Assembly: GCA_949316235.1 (NCBI GenBank)
Contig: OX438759.1
Span: 15,344,618-15,408,617 of the forward strand
DNA: 64,000 nucleotides
Direction: 5' to 3'
Source of the DNA: Oegoconia quadripuncta
Lineage: Eukaryota; Arthropoda; Insecta; Lepidoptera; Autostichidae
Part shown: in pieces, positions 39,301 to 43,588 of the stretch
Position numbering within the stretch: the first letter of the stretch is position 1
Layout: the number at the start of each line of letters is the position of its first letter
The notes under the pieces: generated by a model
Database searches by the model: none
What the model was told of the DNA's origin: nothing
What the model saw: only the letters and a program-made list of their open reading frames with translations
Translations under genes and position numbers: made by a program

Positions 39301-40386
39301 TACCACGACTCAATAAACTATTTTTAGAAAGTTTAAAGTAGCCATTGATATTTTTTTTTTAAATTGTTTTAGGAGATCTTAGCTTAGCTTAGGTTTTATA
39401 ACTAAATTTATATACCTGCTAGCTTTCTGCCCGTGGCTTCGCTTAAATATTTTAATCGCGGAAAGTTTATACCACGGGAACTACTTACTTACTTCATCGA
39501 GGTAAAAAATATCCTATATCTCACACCACGGTATGTTCTACCTATATTCCAAATTTCATCCAAATTCGTTCACCTGTTACACCGTGATTGAGAAACAAAC
39601 AAACAAACATCCAATCTTTCGCATTTACAATATTAGTTAGATACTGTACCTAAAGCAAGCTACAGAATCTAAAAAATTGAGTATTTTTACTGGACTACTA
39701 GAGTTCGGTGTCGCTAGAAATTAGTATATCTATCAATGTGAGTGTGAATGTTACAAATATAAGGTCCTAACTTATGTCCAGAACATGGGATTGAGCTCCA
39801 AAGGACGAGATATAACAATTCTAGCAGTGTCACCAAGATCAAGCAAGCCTTTTTTCTCATTACATCCCATTCACAATTTTCCTAGGGTAACCATACGGGG
39901 GGTGCGGGGTAACAGTATCTAAGTGGGCGGGGCGTCGACCCCTTTTACTATTCGTGCAGTTTTTTTGGTAATCAAAGGCAACCCTAGATGCGTCTGACAA
40001 CTGCCAGCGATCCGAAATTTGTACTGTAAGGATAATATAACATTTACGTTGCTGTGGTATCACACAAAAATTCTCCATTTGTTAGAACATGGTGGCTTAG
40101 ATGGATTGCGTGAGGAATGACATGAACGAAAAAGGAGTGAATGATGGAGTAACGGCTGACATAGGAGTATGGAAGAAAAAGACGTACTGCGCAAACCCCG
40201 AATAAATTGGGACCAGGGCAAGATGATGATGAGCGGCTTAGAACATAATGTATTATGTCGTGACTGATCCCAAATCGAAATCATTATTTATCCAGATTCT
40301 GCTGCAAATCGTGCGTGGAGGCGGGTCAGCTTAACCCTTCCGAGCTGGATATGCAGGCCGACGAGTCCTGGCAGAAGAAGAAGTAG
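1..40386 (+). CDS. Ppn: Papilin, 3' portion of gene (47 coding exons, 5' end outside window)
   Basis: Papilin is a large secreted glycoprotein of basement membranes and extracellular matrix, related to the non-catalytic part of ADAMTS proteases. The domain order read here (TSP1 repeats, Ser/Thr-rich linker, lagrin repeats, a long Kunitz array, WAP, three Ig domains, C-terminal PLAC) is diagnostic. I placed 47 exons by matching domains to GT/GC-AG junctions. They sum to 7495 nt, and every junction phase agrees down to the TAG at 40384-40386, giving about 2497 residues. The signal peptide and first TSP1/cassette/spacer modules lie upstream of position 1. Most junctions from exon 6 onward are phase 1, typical of shuffled extracellular modules. 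Exon ends are manual calls and could be a few bases off. Confidence 0.93.
886..1065 (+). CDS. Ppn: Papilin exon c: TSP1 repeat
   Basis: 60 codons in phase 0, acceptor TGTAG at 881-885 and donor GTAAGA at 1066. It carries the core [16 protein letters not shown] of a thrombospondin type 1 repeat and ends with the W-x-x-SDWNG start of the next one. Exon boundaries fall just before the first Cys of each repeat, the same place as in neighbouring TSP1 exons. Confidence 0.9.
1367..1543 (+). CDS. Ppn: Papilin exon d: TSP1 repeat
   Basis: 59 codons, phase 0 at both ends, acceptor CTTCAG and donor GTGAGT. Starts [15 protein letters not shown], a TSP1 core in which the usual CG-x-G turn is degenerate, and ends with the WYATQWSN strand of the next repeat. 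Confidence 0.92.
1921..2106 (+). CDS. Ppn: Papilin exon e: TSP1 repeat
   Basis: 62 codons in phase 0, acceptor GCCAG and donor GTAAGA. The core is [16 protein letters not shown] with a canonical CGKG turn. The exon ends in [12 protein letters not shown], the first strand of the last repeat. Confidence 0.92.
2107..2668. other. Intron with repeat debris
   Basis: AT-rich intron between TSP1 exons. Around 2530-2555 it has the CATCACACAAACATTTACCC string shared with the tail of the SINE-A family elsewhere in the window, so a degenerate SINE piece is likely. Nothing else recognised. Confidence 0.4.
2669..2804 (+). CDS. Ppn: Papilin exon f: last TSP1 repeat
   Basis: Acceptor GGCAG at 2664-2668, donor GTAAAA at 2805. 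Reads [16 protein letters not shown] and closes with CNTGPC, completing the fourth full TSP1 repeat of the window. It leaves one G, so the following junction is phase 1. Confidence 0.9.
2945..4330 (-). mobile_element. Decayed LINE (non-LTR retrotransposon), C-terminal half of ORF2 and 3' UTR
   Basis: Three broken reverse-strand reading frames at 4042-4317, 3691-3954 and 3336-3758, plus 3154-3339, line up as one reverse transcriptase. Seen are [15 protein letters not shown], then the catalytic FADDTS box at about 3940-3954, then FLGITLD, and finally a C-terminal tail with [10 protein letters not shown]. The frames are interrupted, so it is inactive. The clade is probably Jockey/CR1-like, from the form of the motifs; I cannot place it further. 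It lies antisense in a papilin intron. The same C-terminal tail recurs at 20585, 28876 and 36190. Confidence 0.8.
4466..4883 (+). CDS. Ppn: Papilin exons g-i: acidic linker
   Basis: Exons 4466-4587, 4676-4712 (only 37 nt) and 4803-4883. After the TSP1 block they encode a strongly acidic stretch rich in Asp, Glu and Tyr ([17 protein letters not shown]), then a GSGES/TGSGSG segment. Closely spaced Tyr in Asp/Glu context could be Tyr-sulfated, and Ser-Gly pairs could carry glycosaminoglycan chains, as papilin is known as a sulfated glycoprotein. Both modifications are inference. The 4588-4675, 4713-4802 and 4884-4993 introns are minimal (about 90-110 bp). Confidence 0.85.
4994..6314 (+). CDS. 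Ppn: Papilin exons j-m: Ser/Thr/Glu/Gly-rich mucin-like block
   Basis: Exons 4994-5569 (576 nt, the longest), 5719-5850, 5947-6162 and 6234-6314, all phase 1. The protein is almost only S, T, E, G and D, with motifs such as ESSGTSES and TESGST, a pattern expected for a dense O-glycosylated extended linker between TSP1 and the cysteine-rich modules. The DNA shows an 18-bp internal repeat at about 5120-5200 (SGTSES units). The open antisense frames across this block arise from composition and are not genes. Low-complexity DNA makes the exact length likely to vary between individuals. Confidence 0.88.
6417..9916 (+). CDS. Ppn: Papilin exons n-t: thirteen Cys-rich lagrin-type repeats
   Basis: Exons 6417-6560, 7055-7265, 7384-7451, 7592-7735, 7948-8121, 8657-8774 and 9630-9916. 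They encode 13 copies of a unit of about 24-30 residues with consensus C-x3-(F/Y/H)GCC-x-D-x(3-4)-T-x-A-x-GP-x4-GC, for example [15 protein letters not shown]. This is the papilin-specific lagrin repeat region. Most units keep GCCPD; units 3, 4, 5, 10 and 12 replace the Pro. The first four units sit in a Lys/Pro-rich context ([16 protein letters not shown]) unlike the later ones. Several units are split across introns. The intron after 7735 has a GC donor. Confidence 0.9.
8775..9629. other. Intron with LINE 3' end
   Basis: From about 9080 to 9400 the sequence has the look of a LINE 3' UTR on the + strand and ends in five GATTT pentamers (9374-9398), a terminal repeat typical of lepidopteran LINEs. 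No exon seen in the rest. Confidence 0.5.
10252..10428 (+). CDS. Ppn: Papilin Kunitz domain 1
   Basis: One exon, phase 1-1. Six Cys in Kunitz spacing: GPCRNY then [13 protein letters not shown] then CEDIC. The residue after the second Cys (P1) is Arg, so this domain could inhibit a trypsin-like serine protease. It is one of only two Kunitz domains here with a basic P1. It follows directly on the last lagrin repeat. Confidence 0.93.
10429..10991. other. Intron with interspersed repeat fragment
   Basis: About 10640-10940 includes CCATCGCTTCCCGTGAGTG, matching pieces of the repeats at 26085-26110 and 32895-32930 (CTTCCCGTGGGTGTCG type). Probably one interspersed family that I cannot name. Confidence 0.35.
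10992..11168 (+). CDS. Ppn: Papilin Kunitz domain 2
   Basis: Single phase 1-1 exon with [20 protein letters not shown] and [13 protein letters not shown]. All six Cys are present. P1 is Leu, which suggests a chymotrypsin/elastase-type target or no protease target. Confidence 0.93.
11719..11898 (+). CDS. Ppn: Papilin Kunitz domain 3
   Basis: Acceptor CACCAG, donor GTGAGT. Reads [17 protein letters not shown] and [13 protein letters not shown], six Cys, P1 Ala. The exon ends with a T instead of the usual G at its phase-1 junction, making a Ser codon with the next exon. Confidence 0.92.
12339..12509 (+). CDS. Ppn: Papilin Kunitz domain 4
   Basis: Reads [19 protein letters not shown] and [13 protein letters not shown], six Cys, P1 Thr. 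The usual YGGC is YTGC. Acceptor ACACAG, donor GTGAGT, phase 1-1. Confidence 0.92.
12889..13233 (+). CDS. Ppn: Papilin Kunitz domain 5 (two exons)
   Basis: Exons 12889-12973 and 13097-13233, split in phase 2 just before the third Cys. [20 protein letters not shown], then [13 protein letters not shown] and CMGKC. P1 is Ala. The domain is followed by a Gln/Thr/Pro-rich spacer of about 20 residues ([15 protein letters not shown]). Confidence 0.92.
13695..14022 (-). mobile_element. SINE-C, near full-length
   Basis: tRNA-headed SINE on the minus strand: the head with a B-box-like GGTCGCGGGTTCGATCCCC lies at about 13940-13975 and the A-rich tail is the T run at 13690. Other copies at 17083, 24290, 27540, 27790 and 59050 share over 200 bp of body sequence. 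Confidence 0.75.
14161..14331 (+). CDS. Ppn: Papilin Kunitz domain 6
   Basis: Acceptor CGCCAG with a poor polypyrimidine tract. [20 protein letters not shown] then [13 protein letters not shown] and CQYYC. Six Cys, P1 Ser. Phase 1-1. Confidence 0.92.
14332..15051. other. Intron, nothing recognised
   Basis: AT-rich intron of about 720 bp between Kunitz 6 and 7. No open frame of weight, repeat family or structure identified. Confidence 0.4.
15052..16484 (+). CDS. Ppn: Papilin Kunitz domain 7 (two exons)
   Basis: Exons 15052-15175 and 16397-16484 joined in phase 2 inside [31 protein letters not shown] and [13 protein letters not shown], six Cys. P1 is Asp, very unfavourable for trypsin-type inhibition. 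The second exon ends in a Thr/Ala-rich linker and in phase 0. Confidence 0.9.
15632..16200 (-). mobile_element. Retroelement 3' end (non-LTR, family not assigned)
   Basis: Begins with a broken poly-T run (15632-15650), i.e. a poly-A tail on the minus strand, followed by a GC-rich body ending near 16190 that contrasts with the AT-rich intron. The element at 31705-32130 starts the same way (T run, a GACG/GGGAAAT motif, CACTAAAACCC) and is probably related. Confidence 0.5.
16590..16797 (+). CDS. Ppn: Papilin Kunitz domain 8 (divergent)
   Basis: Phase 0 in, phase 1 out. Starts PFEPIPPQC and keeps six Cys ([39 protein letters not shown]), but the YGGC-G-N core is replaced by [11 protein letters not shown]1 is Ala. 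Such a domain probably keeps the fold without protease inhibition. Confidence 0.85.
17083..17414 (-). mobile_element. SINE-C, near full-length
   Basis: Minus-strand copy with A-tail at 17080-17090, body AACACATTTGGGGGACTGGC, and tRNA-like head (GGTCGCGGGTTCGATCCTC on the minus strand) near 17340-17370. Lies in the intron before Kunitz 9. Confidence 0.75.
17477..17647 (+). CDS. Ppn: Papilin Kunitz domain 9
   Basis: Canonical: [39 protein letters not shown]1 Ser. Phase 1-1 exon. The QGGPNRFSS core is shared with Kunitz 12, suggesting these two are close duplicates. Confidence 0.93.
18045..19222 (+). CDS. Ppn: Papilin Kunitz domain 10 (two exons)
   Basis: Exons 18045-18171 and 19129-19222, joined in phase 2 at [45 protein letters not shown]. 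Six Cys, P1 Met. As in domain 7, the second exon ends in a Thr/Pro linker at phase 0, followed by a divergent Kunitz exon. Domains 7-8 and 10-11 therefore look like a duplicated pair. Confidence 0.88.
18597..18630. repeat. Perfect 15-bp hairpin with GAAA loop
   Basis: AACACCCTACAAACG, then GAAA, then its exact reverse complement. Sits in a papilin intron. Confidence 0.8.
18720..18960 (+). mobile_element. SINE-B copy
   Basis: Contains the B-box-like GGTTGCGGGTTCGAATCCCG at 18741-18760, then a body ending in TGGAACTAGATGGCGCTGTG. Shared with 25470-25600, 35232-35495, 43312-43546 and 51912-52155. Confidence 0.7.
19835..20018 (+). CDS. Ppn: Papilin Kunitz domain 11 (divergent)
   Basis: Phase 0 in, phase 1 out. 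[42 protein letters not shown]. Six Cys; the N in the GGC-x-x-N core is displaced; P1 Gly. An N-glycosylation sequon (NIT) follows the second Cys. Confidence 0.88.
20585..21112 (+). mobile_element. LINE 3' end (ORF2 tail and 3' UTR)
   Basis: A 101-codon frame at 20585-20890 contains [13 protein letters not shown] and ends [17 protein letters not shown], the C-terminal tail of a LINE reverse transcriptase. The 3' UTR follows (CTTGCTCGTTCTTCTC) to a TGATTTTGATTTGATT end near 21112. A closely related copy lies at 36190-37042. Confidence 0.8.
21143..21316 (+). CDS. Ppn: Papilin Kunitz domain 12
   Basis: [38 protein letters not shown]. Canonical six Cys. P1 is Arg, so with domain 1 it is the best candidate for real trypsin-type inhibition. 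Phase 1-1. Confidence 0.93.
21735..21920 (+). CDS. Ppn: Papilin Kunitz domain 13
   Basis: Acceptor GGGCAG at 21729-21734 is the only one that keeps phase 1; the AG at 21750-21751 does not. [20 protein letters not shown], then [11 protein letters not shown] and CDALC. Two extra residues between the first and second Cys, and P1 Gly, mark it as atypical. Confidence 0.87.
22523..25410 (+). CDS. Ppn: Papilin antistasin-like Cys-rich repeats (three exons)
   Basis: Exons 22523-22758, 24153-24247 and 25289-25410. Three repeats follow the pattern C-x6-C-x4-C-x(12-13)-GC-x2-C-x-C. Two lie in the first exon and share [13 protein letters not shown]; the third is spread over the second and third exons (CEPLKQEC, then GCERCRC). 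A fourth Cys cluster ([12 protein letters not shown]) with a conserved-looking [16 protein letters not shown] tail follows. The spacing resembles antistasin-type domains; a VWC-like reading is possible. They lie between the Kunitz array and the WAP domain. Confidence 0.8.
22916..23302 (-). mobile_element. Two tandem SINE-A copies
   Basis: Both contain, on the minus strand, GGTTGCGGGTTCGAATCCCG and the promoter-like GTAGTGGATAGTGACC. The first copy runs about 22916-23133 with tail AACATCCATGACTCAGGAATAA; the second, shorter, runs about 23134-23302. Confidence 0.7.
23690..24102 (+). mobile_element. LINE 3' end, decayed
   Basis: Degenerate tail of the LINE family at 20585: GAGTTTCTTGCTTGTTCTTC in the 3' UTR, and AAATAAAGCATTTTTGATTTG terminal sequence at about 24076-24100. 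Closest to the copy at 28876-29169. Confidence 0.65.
24290..24503 (-). mobile_element. SINE-C, truncated
   Basis: Has the A-tail side (TTTTATGCACAACGGGTTGG) and body up to AATGCCCTACCACCAAC, but lacks the tRNA-like head present in the 13695 and 17083 copies. Confidence 0.7.
24730..25105 (-). mobile_element. Retroelement ORF 3' fragment (GPW family)
   Basis: Reverse-strand frame 24749-25039 reads [20 protein letters not shown] and [16 protein letters not shown]. It is clearly homologous to the frame at 36329-36600 ([37 protein letters not shown]), so both are copies of one retroelement's C-terminal coding end. Family not assigned. Confidence 0.6.
25470..25600 (+). mobile_element. SINE-B 3' fragment
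   Basis: Body and tail only (ATCAACCATCTGGTATCCAC, TGGAACTAGATGACGCTGTG); no tRNA-like head. Confidence 0.6.
26020..27072. mobile_element. Intron repeats: unassigned family plus two SINE-A copies
   Basis: 26020-26240 has the CTTCCCGTGGGTGTCGCAAA motif of an interspersed family also at 32680-32950. SINE-A copies (+) follow at about 26272-26425 and 26842-27072, each with a GGTTGC-GGTTCGAATCC type B box; the second keeps the full tail to TTTGGGACTAGATGATTG. The second copy is preceded by a loose SINE-A tail at 26785-26830. Confidence 0.6.
27160..27375 (+). CDS. Ppn: Papilin WAP (four-disulfide core) domain
   Basis: Acceptor CCCCAG, donor GTGAGG, phase 1-1. Eight Cys in WAP order: GACP, AQC, REC, DADC, KCC, RAC, QLC. 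The loop between Cys 1 and 2 is expanded by four in-frame copies of a 9-nt GC-rich unit (AEG repeats) at about 27198-27236. The exon is far more GC-rich than its surroundings. It ends in a Thr/Pro/Arg linker. Confidence 0.9.
27540..28068. mobile_element. Two SINE-C copies in opposite orientation
   Basis: 27540-27755 is a degenerate minus-strand copy (GGAACACCACAACACTC, GCGGCGGACTTTGATAAGA). 27790-28068 is a better plus-strand copy running from CCCCAGCGGGGTACATGTTT to a GTGCATAAAAAAAT tail. Confidence 0.65.
28431..29736 (+). CDS. Ppn: Papilin Ig domain 1 (two exons)
   Basis: Exons 28431-28567 and 29589-29736, joined in phase 0 in the middle of the domain. Ig features in order: [20 protein letters not shown] (Cys and Trp), then [20 protein letters not shown] (the D-x-G-x-Y-x-C motif). 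I-set type, as in other papilins. Ends phase 1 (donor GTGAGT at 29737). The same phase would join to 34125. Confidence 0.92.
28749..29183. mobile_element. Palindromic MITE-like element split by a LINE insertion
   Basis: Left arm from 28749 (GTGTCGATTCGGATGTACAC) is matched by the inverse on the right, but the right arm is cut: its inner part ends GGTGTACATC at 28875 and its outer part resumes ATCCGAATCGACAC at 29170. The insert 28876-29169 is a LINE 3' end (TTTCTTGCTTGTTCTTCTC, ending in GACTTTGACTTTG). A related element without the insert lies at about 62338-62440. Confidence 0.75.
30002..30298 (+). pseudogene. Decayed or nested zinc-finger-like reading frame
   Basis: An open frame of 98 codons after a TAA at 29999-30001, with first ATG at 30125, ends at TGA 30296-30298. 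It is protein-like in composition: [18 protein letters not shown], then [12 protein letters not shown] and [10 protein letters not shown], giving a C-x5-C-x12-H-x4-H spacing like a zinc-binding finger. An overlapping frame shifted by one base continues open to 30483 ([19 protein letters not shown]), suggesting a single older coding sequence with a frameshift. I do not recognise the family. No splice sites make it fit papilin. Confidence 0.4.
31015..31217 (-). mobile_element. SINE-A copy
   Basis: Minus-strand copy with AACCATCCATGACTCAGGAA tail and CGCAACCGTTGGTTTC head; the B box is mutated (GATTCGAAAACGC). Confidence 0.65.
31705..32130 (-). mobile_element. Retroelement 3' end (related to 15632-16200)
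   Basis: Starts with a T run (poly-A on the minus strand), then GACGGGGGAAAT and CACTAAAACCCCC, and a GC-rich body to about 32130. It stands out from the AT-rich intron. Confidence 0.45.
33736..33814 (+). CDS. Ppn: Candidate alternative first exon of papilin: start codon and signal peptide
   Basis: ATG at 33736 opens a 26-codon frame with a short basic n-region (MLSRGG), a hydrophobic core ([16 protein letters not shown]) and an A-x-A type cleavage site, i.e. a signal peptide. It ends G/GTTAAC at 33814, phase 1, which matches the Ig2 exon at 34125. Spliced to Ig2, Ig3 and PLAC it makes an exact 960-nt ORF (319 residues). An insect initiator-like TCAGT lies at 33707-33711. Its GC-rich content contrasts with the intron. 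A separate downstream gene, rather than an isoform, is possible. Confidence 0.72.
34125..34550 (+). CDS. Ppn: Papilin Ig domain 2 and linker
   Basis: Acceptor GGTTAG at 34119-34124, donor GTAAGA at 34551, phase 1-1, 426 nt. I-set Ig: [20 protein letters not shown] with YWYRG, then [16 protein letters not shown] long polar linker rich in Pro, Glu and Val follows to VEVPKYI. The exon can be reached either from Ig1 (29736) or from the signal-peptide exon (33814), both in phase 1. Confidence 0.93.
35036..35080. repeat. TG dinucleotide microsatellite
   Basis: Imperfect run of TG/GTGT units in the intron after Ig2. Confidence 0.7.
35232..35495 (+). mobile_element. SINE-B, near full-length
   Basis: GGTCGCGGGTTCGAATCCGG head at about 35267-35286, CGAGTTATTGATG middle, TGGAACTAGATGGCGCTATG end. 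Confidence 0.7.
36190..37042 (+). mobile_element. LINE 3' end carrying a nested retroelement insertion
   Basis: Same family as 20585-21112 (TTGGCATCGCAATATATTTA at the start, GATTTGATTT end near 37042). It is interrupted at 36302-36588 by a 287-bp minus-strand piece of the GPW retroelement family, flanked by an 11-bp target duplication TGTAAATACAA (36291-36301 and 36589-36599). Confidence 0.8.
37165..38219 (+). CDS. Ppn: Papilin Ig domain 3 (two exons)
   Basis: Exons 37165-37320 and 38109-38219, phase 1 throughout. [20 protein letters not shown] then [25 protein letters not shown] then HAGNAY. Both Cys, the Trp and the D-x-G-x-Y-x-C motif are present. The intron after the first exon contains degenerate copies of that exon. 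Confidence 0.93.
37345..37516 (+). pseudogene. Fossil partial copies of the Ig3 first exon
   Basis: GAGCCTGCGAGGTAGACCAT and TACTGGTCCAAAGACTGCGC resemble the exon's CTTGCGAGGTTGATGG and TACTGGACCAAGGACGGGGC. A second stretch (CTGACCAAAGGCCGACACCG to GACGCAGGTCACAGATGAG) again matches the exon end, including its donor region. Both are frameshifted and shortened. Confidence 0.6.
38362..38640. mobile_element. Two SINE-A copies facing each other
   Basis: 38362-38505 (+) runs from GTAGTGGATAGTGACCCTGT to TCCGTTATCTAGTCG. 38535-38640 (-) is a head fragment with GAACCGTTGGTTTCAC. The B boxes of both are damaged. Confidence 0.6.
38833..40386 (+). CDS. Ppn: Papilin PLAC domain and stop codon (two exons)
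   Basis: Exons 38833-38929 and 40296-40386, joined in phase 2 (AA/A, Lys). The six-Cys PLAC pattern is complete: [29 protein letters not shown]. The protein then ends [18 protein letters not shown] and a Lys run before TAG at 40384-40386. PLAC is the usual C-terminus of papilin and related ADAMTS-like proteins, which supports the stop as genuine. Confidence 0.95.
39400..39650. repeat. Interspersed repeat tail in PLAC intron
   Basis: CCAAATTTCATCCAAATTCG, then a cluster of AAAC units and TTTCGCATTTACAATATTAG: a tail type common in insect RTE-like or Helitron-like repeats. A related inverse piece is seen around 59550-59645. Confidence 0.4.
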
Positions 40387-41945
40387 TTACCATCCATCGG
40401 CTTGGGTGAAACTTTACCGAGGGACGCGCCAATTCATTGTTGACAAGTTTACATTTTATGTGCAAAGTAGATTGTGAGAGCTGGTAGGTATTTATAAAAT
40501 GTTGATGCAGGTATTATATGACGGCTTTGATAATTAAAGCCTTCGGTCTCATCTTCACTTAACTGAAGTCAAGTGCTAACCCTTTGTGCATAAAAAAAAA
40601 TAAAGCAATTCAGGAATTTGCACTTGATTTTAATTTATTTAGATCAAACTACCTGACACTTATTGATCAACTTGAAAAGATAGCTTTTTAGGACGTTATT
40701 TTTACTGCATATATTTTTTGATGTTTAATGCACTTTGACTTCCAGTCAATCTACTCCACTATTTGCAAATTTTGTGATTCGATTCTGTGGCTAAACCTGT
40801 TTTCAGTGGGCTTCATTTTAAGCAAGTATTATTTTACCTTGTCTTTAAATCTTAATTTTACCTTGTCACAATTTAGATCTATCGCGACGTGGTGTGTTCA
40901 AAGCGATCCCTCGGTAGGACAAGGTTGCAATAGTTCCATTATTATATCACAAAGTGCCATAAGAAATTATTATATTTACATTGTTGTGGCAAATTTTAAT
41001 GCACTGCTGTTTTGAAAAAGAATCTTTGTACCAATAGATTTTACTGTAGATAGTTAAATGTTACTTGATTTATGGTTTTATATATAATTATGTAAATAAA
41101 TATTTTTGTCACAAATAGCTCCATCTGTGATGGAAATACATTAAGGACTTATTGATAAAGTTAACTTGCACCAACGCAACGCGCACACAATAAATATATT
41201 TTTATACAATTTAGCTTCTAAGCGAGGCTGTGGCTTCTATGGACACTTAACAGGGCTCGAAATGAGCTTGAATTTCTCACGGCAATTCAATAGGTTTAAT
41301 TTCTTTATTGCACTCTTCTACTGTTGTAACGGGTAATAAAATTATTTTATGGAATTTCCAACGGAAGGGAAACCGGAAAAATGCTACCGCTCCCTGCGTT
41401 TTAGGCACACCTCTGAGTTGTTCTAATTCCAGTTCGAGTGAGCGACGAATTGTGTCTTTATTCTATTCGTCTAGATTGGTACCAAATTTAAATTTACTTT
41501 TCTTTGTACAATATAAATTGAGACTCATTCTTTTAACTTGTTTCGCAGATTTTCTTCAGTTCCTAACTTTTTTTTTGCATGTCCAACACAATAATTAAAG
41601 ATGAATAAACTATGAAATGTGTAAGAAAGTTAAATTTTAGTTAATTCCAATACGATACTACTAAAGTTTTAAAAAATTTACTAACGTGAAATCGGAGCTG
41701 TAATATTAAAATCTTTTTAAGAAGTTTTATTACGAGACGCGTTGTGCAAGTGGGCCCTAGGTAGGCAGATGTAGGAAATAAATTATTTATTTCATAGGGT
41801 GTTTACAGTAGTAACGCTTGCAATAATGAAGTTAGTATTGTAAGTGAGGTGAGTTAGCGTGAGTCATCATAATAATTCGGTTTTAAGTAGATTTTGTACT
41901 GTGACAATGTAAATAGACGAGAAATAAAAATCTTTTTAGTGTAAA
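40387..41945 (+). other. Ppn: Papilin 3' UTR (predicted)
   Basis: Non-coding, AT-rich. Several AATAAA signals occur; the most convincing is 41923-41928, followed by a GT/T-rich stretch (TATGTTGTTTTTTATTTC). Earlier ones at about 40610, 41094 and 41190 could give shorter messages. 40540-40600 is a small SINE-C tail fragment within the UTR. Confidence 0.5.
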
Positions 41946-42380
41946 TATGTTGTTTTTTATTTCAATTAAGTATAGAGTAAGAGTACTAAATACAAGAACA
42001 CACACTGTACATCAGAATAAACTTTTCGCTGTACGTCACCCACATCGACAGAATGTGTCAGAATGGCGGGTGTACTCGTCCGATTGGAACCATTTATTGT
42101 ACATCACATGTACTTGCTGTGTACCTGTCCCATTATTCTGTGTAACTATCTCCTATTATCAGCCTTACATGTCCCCACTGTTCGGGAGCGGCTTCCTATC
42201 GCCGGGAGAGAGTATGGGCCATAATTCACTACAGGGGTCAGTCATTGGTTGGATTTGTAAGAGACTTGTGGCCCCCTGACAGTCCGGGATCAACTATTAC
42301 AATTAAAAAAAAAACTATTCTCTATACAAATAAATTTTGAAAAGTATGTATCAAAAGCTAAATGTTTAGTACCCGTATTC

Positions 42381-42902
42381 GGTACCCCTTGTGTACCTAC
42401 AGAAACAAGCATCAGTAAAACCAAAAGGATTTTCGGAAAATTAAAAATTATATAACACAAAAAATCATCCCCTGGATCTGAGGGCTACTGAAGGATCATT
42501 ACTTAGAACTTATCTAAGGTAGTGATTTTATGTATGCATGATAGAACATACCGTGTCCTGTAGTGTTTAATGTATTTTCTTTTAGACTAAATATTACAAT
42601 TTTAAACAAGCCAAAAATCATTCCAGTGTCATATTTTATGATTATTATTAAAATTTTTGTGAAACATTTCCTAGTGTGCTGTAGTTCGTTCTTTGTATCT
42701 ACTTTTGAAGTCAGTAAAAATATAAAATCAAAAACATGTCATTTAATCGTAAATATTTCACAAAACTACCTCGTGATTCTAAACATAGACTTTTTTGTTA
42801 CAGTATTAGCAAAAAATATTAAGTTTGTTTCTTAATTTTTTGGAAAACCTTAGCAGATTTCGTTTTACTGATGCCCGTTTCTGTAGATACACAAGGGGTG
42901 CC
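42381..42902. mobile_element. DNA transposon relic (MITE) with about 40-bp terminal inverted repeats
   Basis: Left end GGTACCCCTTGTGTACCTAC and on through CAGTAAAAC (42381-42421) is matched inversely at 42862-42902 (GTTTTACTG to AAGGGGTGCC), with a few mismatches. The interior is AT-rich with no transposase motif. Confidence 0.75.
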
Positions 42903-43311
42903 ATATAAATATCTATTTGTTAATTTATGTAGAAGCCGTACATTATAGCTGTACATTATGTATCTTCTCAATGCTTTTTGCTATGAACAATGTATCGCTG
43001 TTGGTTTCTTCGCTTATATGTCTTTCGAAATCGGGTCCCAAAACCCCTTTAATCTATAAGGTGAATTAAATTACTTATGTGCATTTATAAGGCATGTGAA
43101 GGCCCCAACCCGCACTGGGCCAGAGTTGTTGAACTGTGGCCCATACTCCCTCATATACGAGGAAAGGCCAAATAAATAAATTAAACGAGCTTTGGCTTCT
43201 GCTGCACCCGCCGAATTGACGTCAGGATGGCGGATGTATCTATTTTTCCAAATTACAGAGTGTTGGAATAGGTACACAGCAAGTACGTTCGTTGTTGTAT
43301 TCAATTTTTTT

Positions 43312-43546
43312 TACACATACCCTTAGCGCCATCCAGTTTTACACTAAGCAACTAGGCTTGTATTATAGACACCAGATGGTTGATAATACTACACAAATAC
43401 ATTTTTTTGTAAATAAATACACATATAGATGAAAAGCATCCATAACTACACGTCCTTATTCATCATACATATGCCCTTAGGGGGATTGGAATCAGCGACC
43501 TTTCAGTATATCAGTCGGTTTCTAATCACTACAACTGGTCGTCATT
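43312..43546 (-). mobile_element. SINE-B, decayed
   Basis: AGCGCCATCCAGTTTTACAC at the tail end; the head near 43480-43540 is mutated (GGGATTGGAATCAGCGACC). Confidence 0.65.
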
Positions 43547-43588
43547 AGAATTAAACGATACACCCGCCGTTCTAACACATAGACTATA

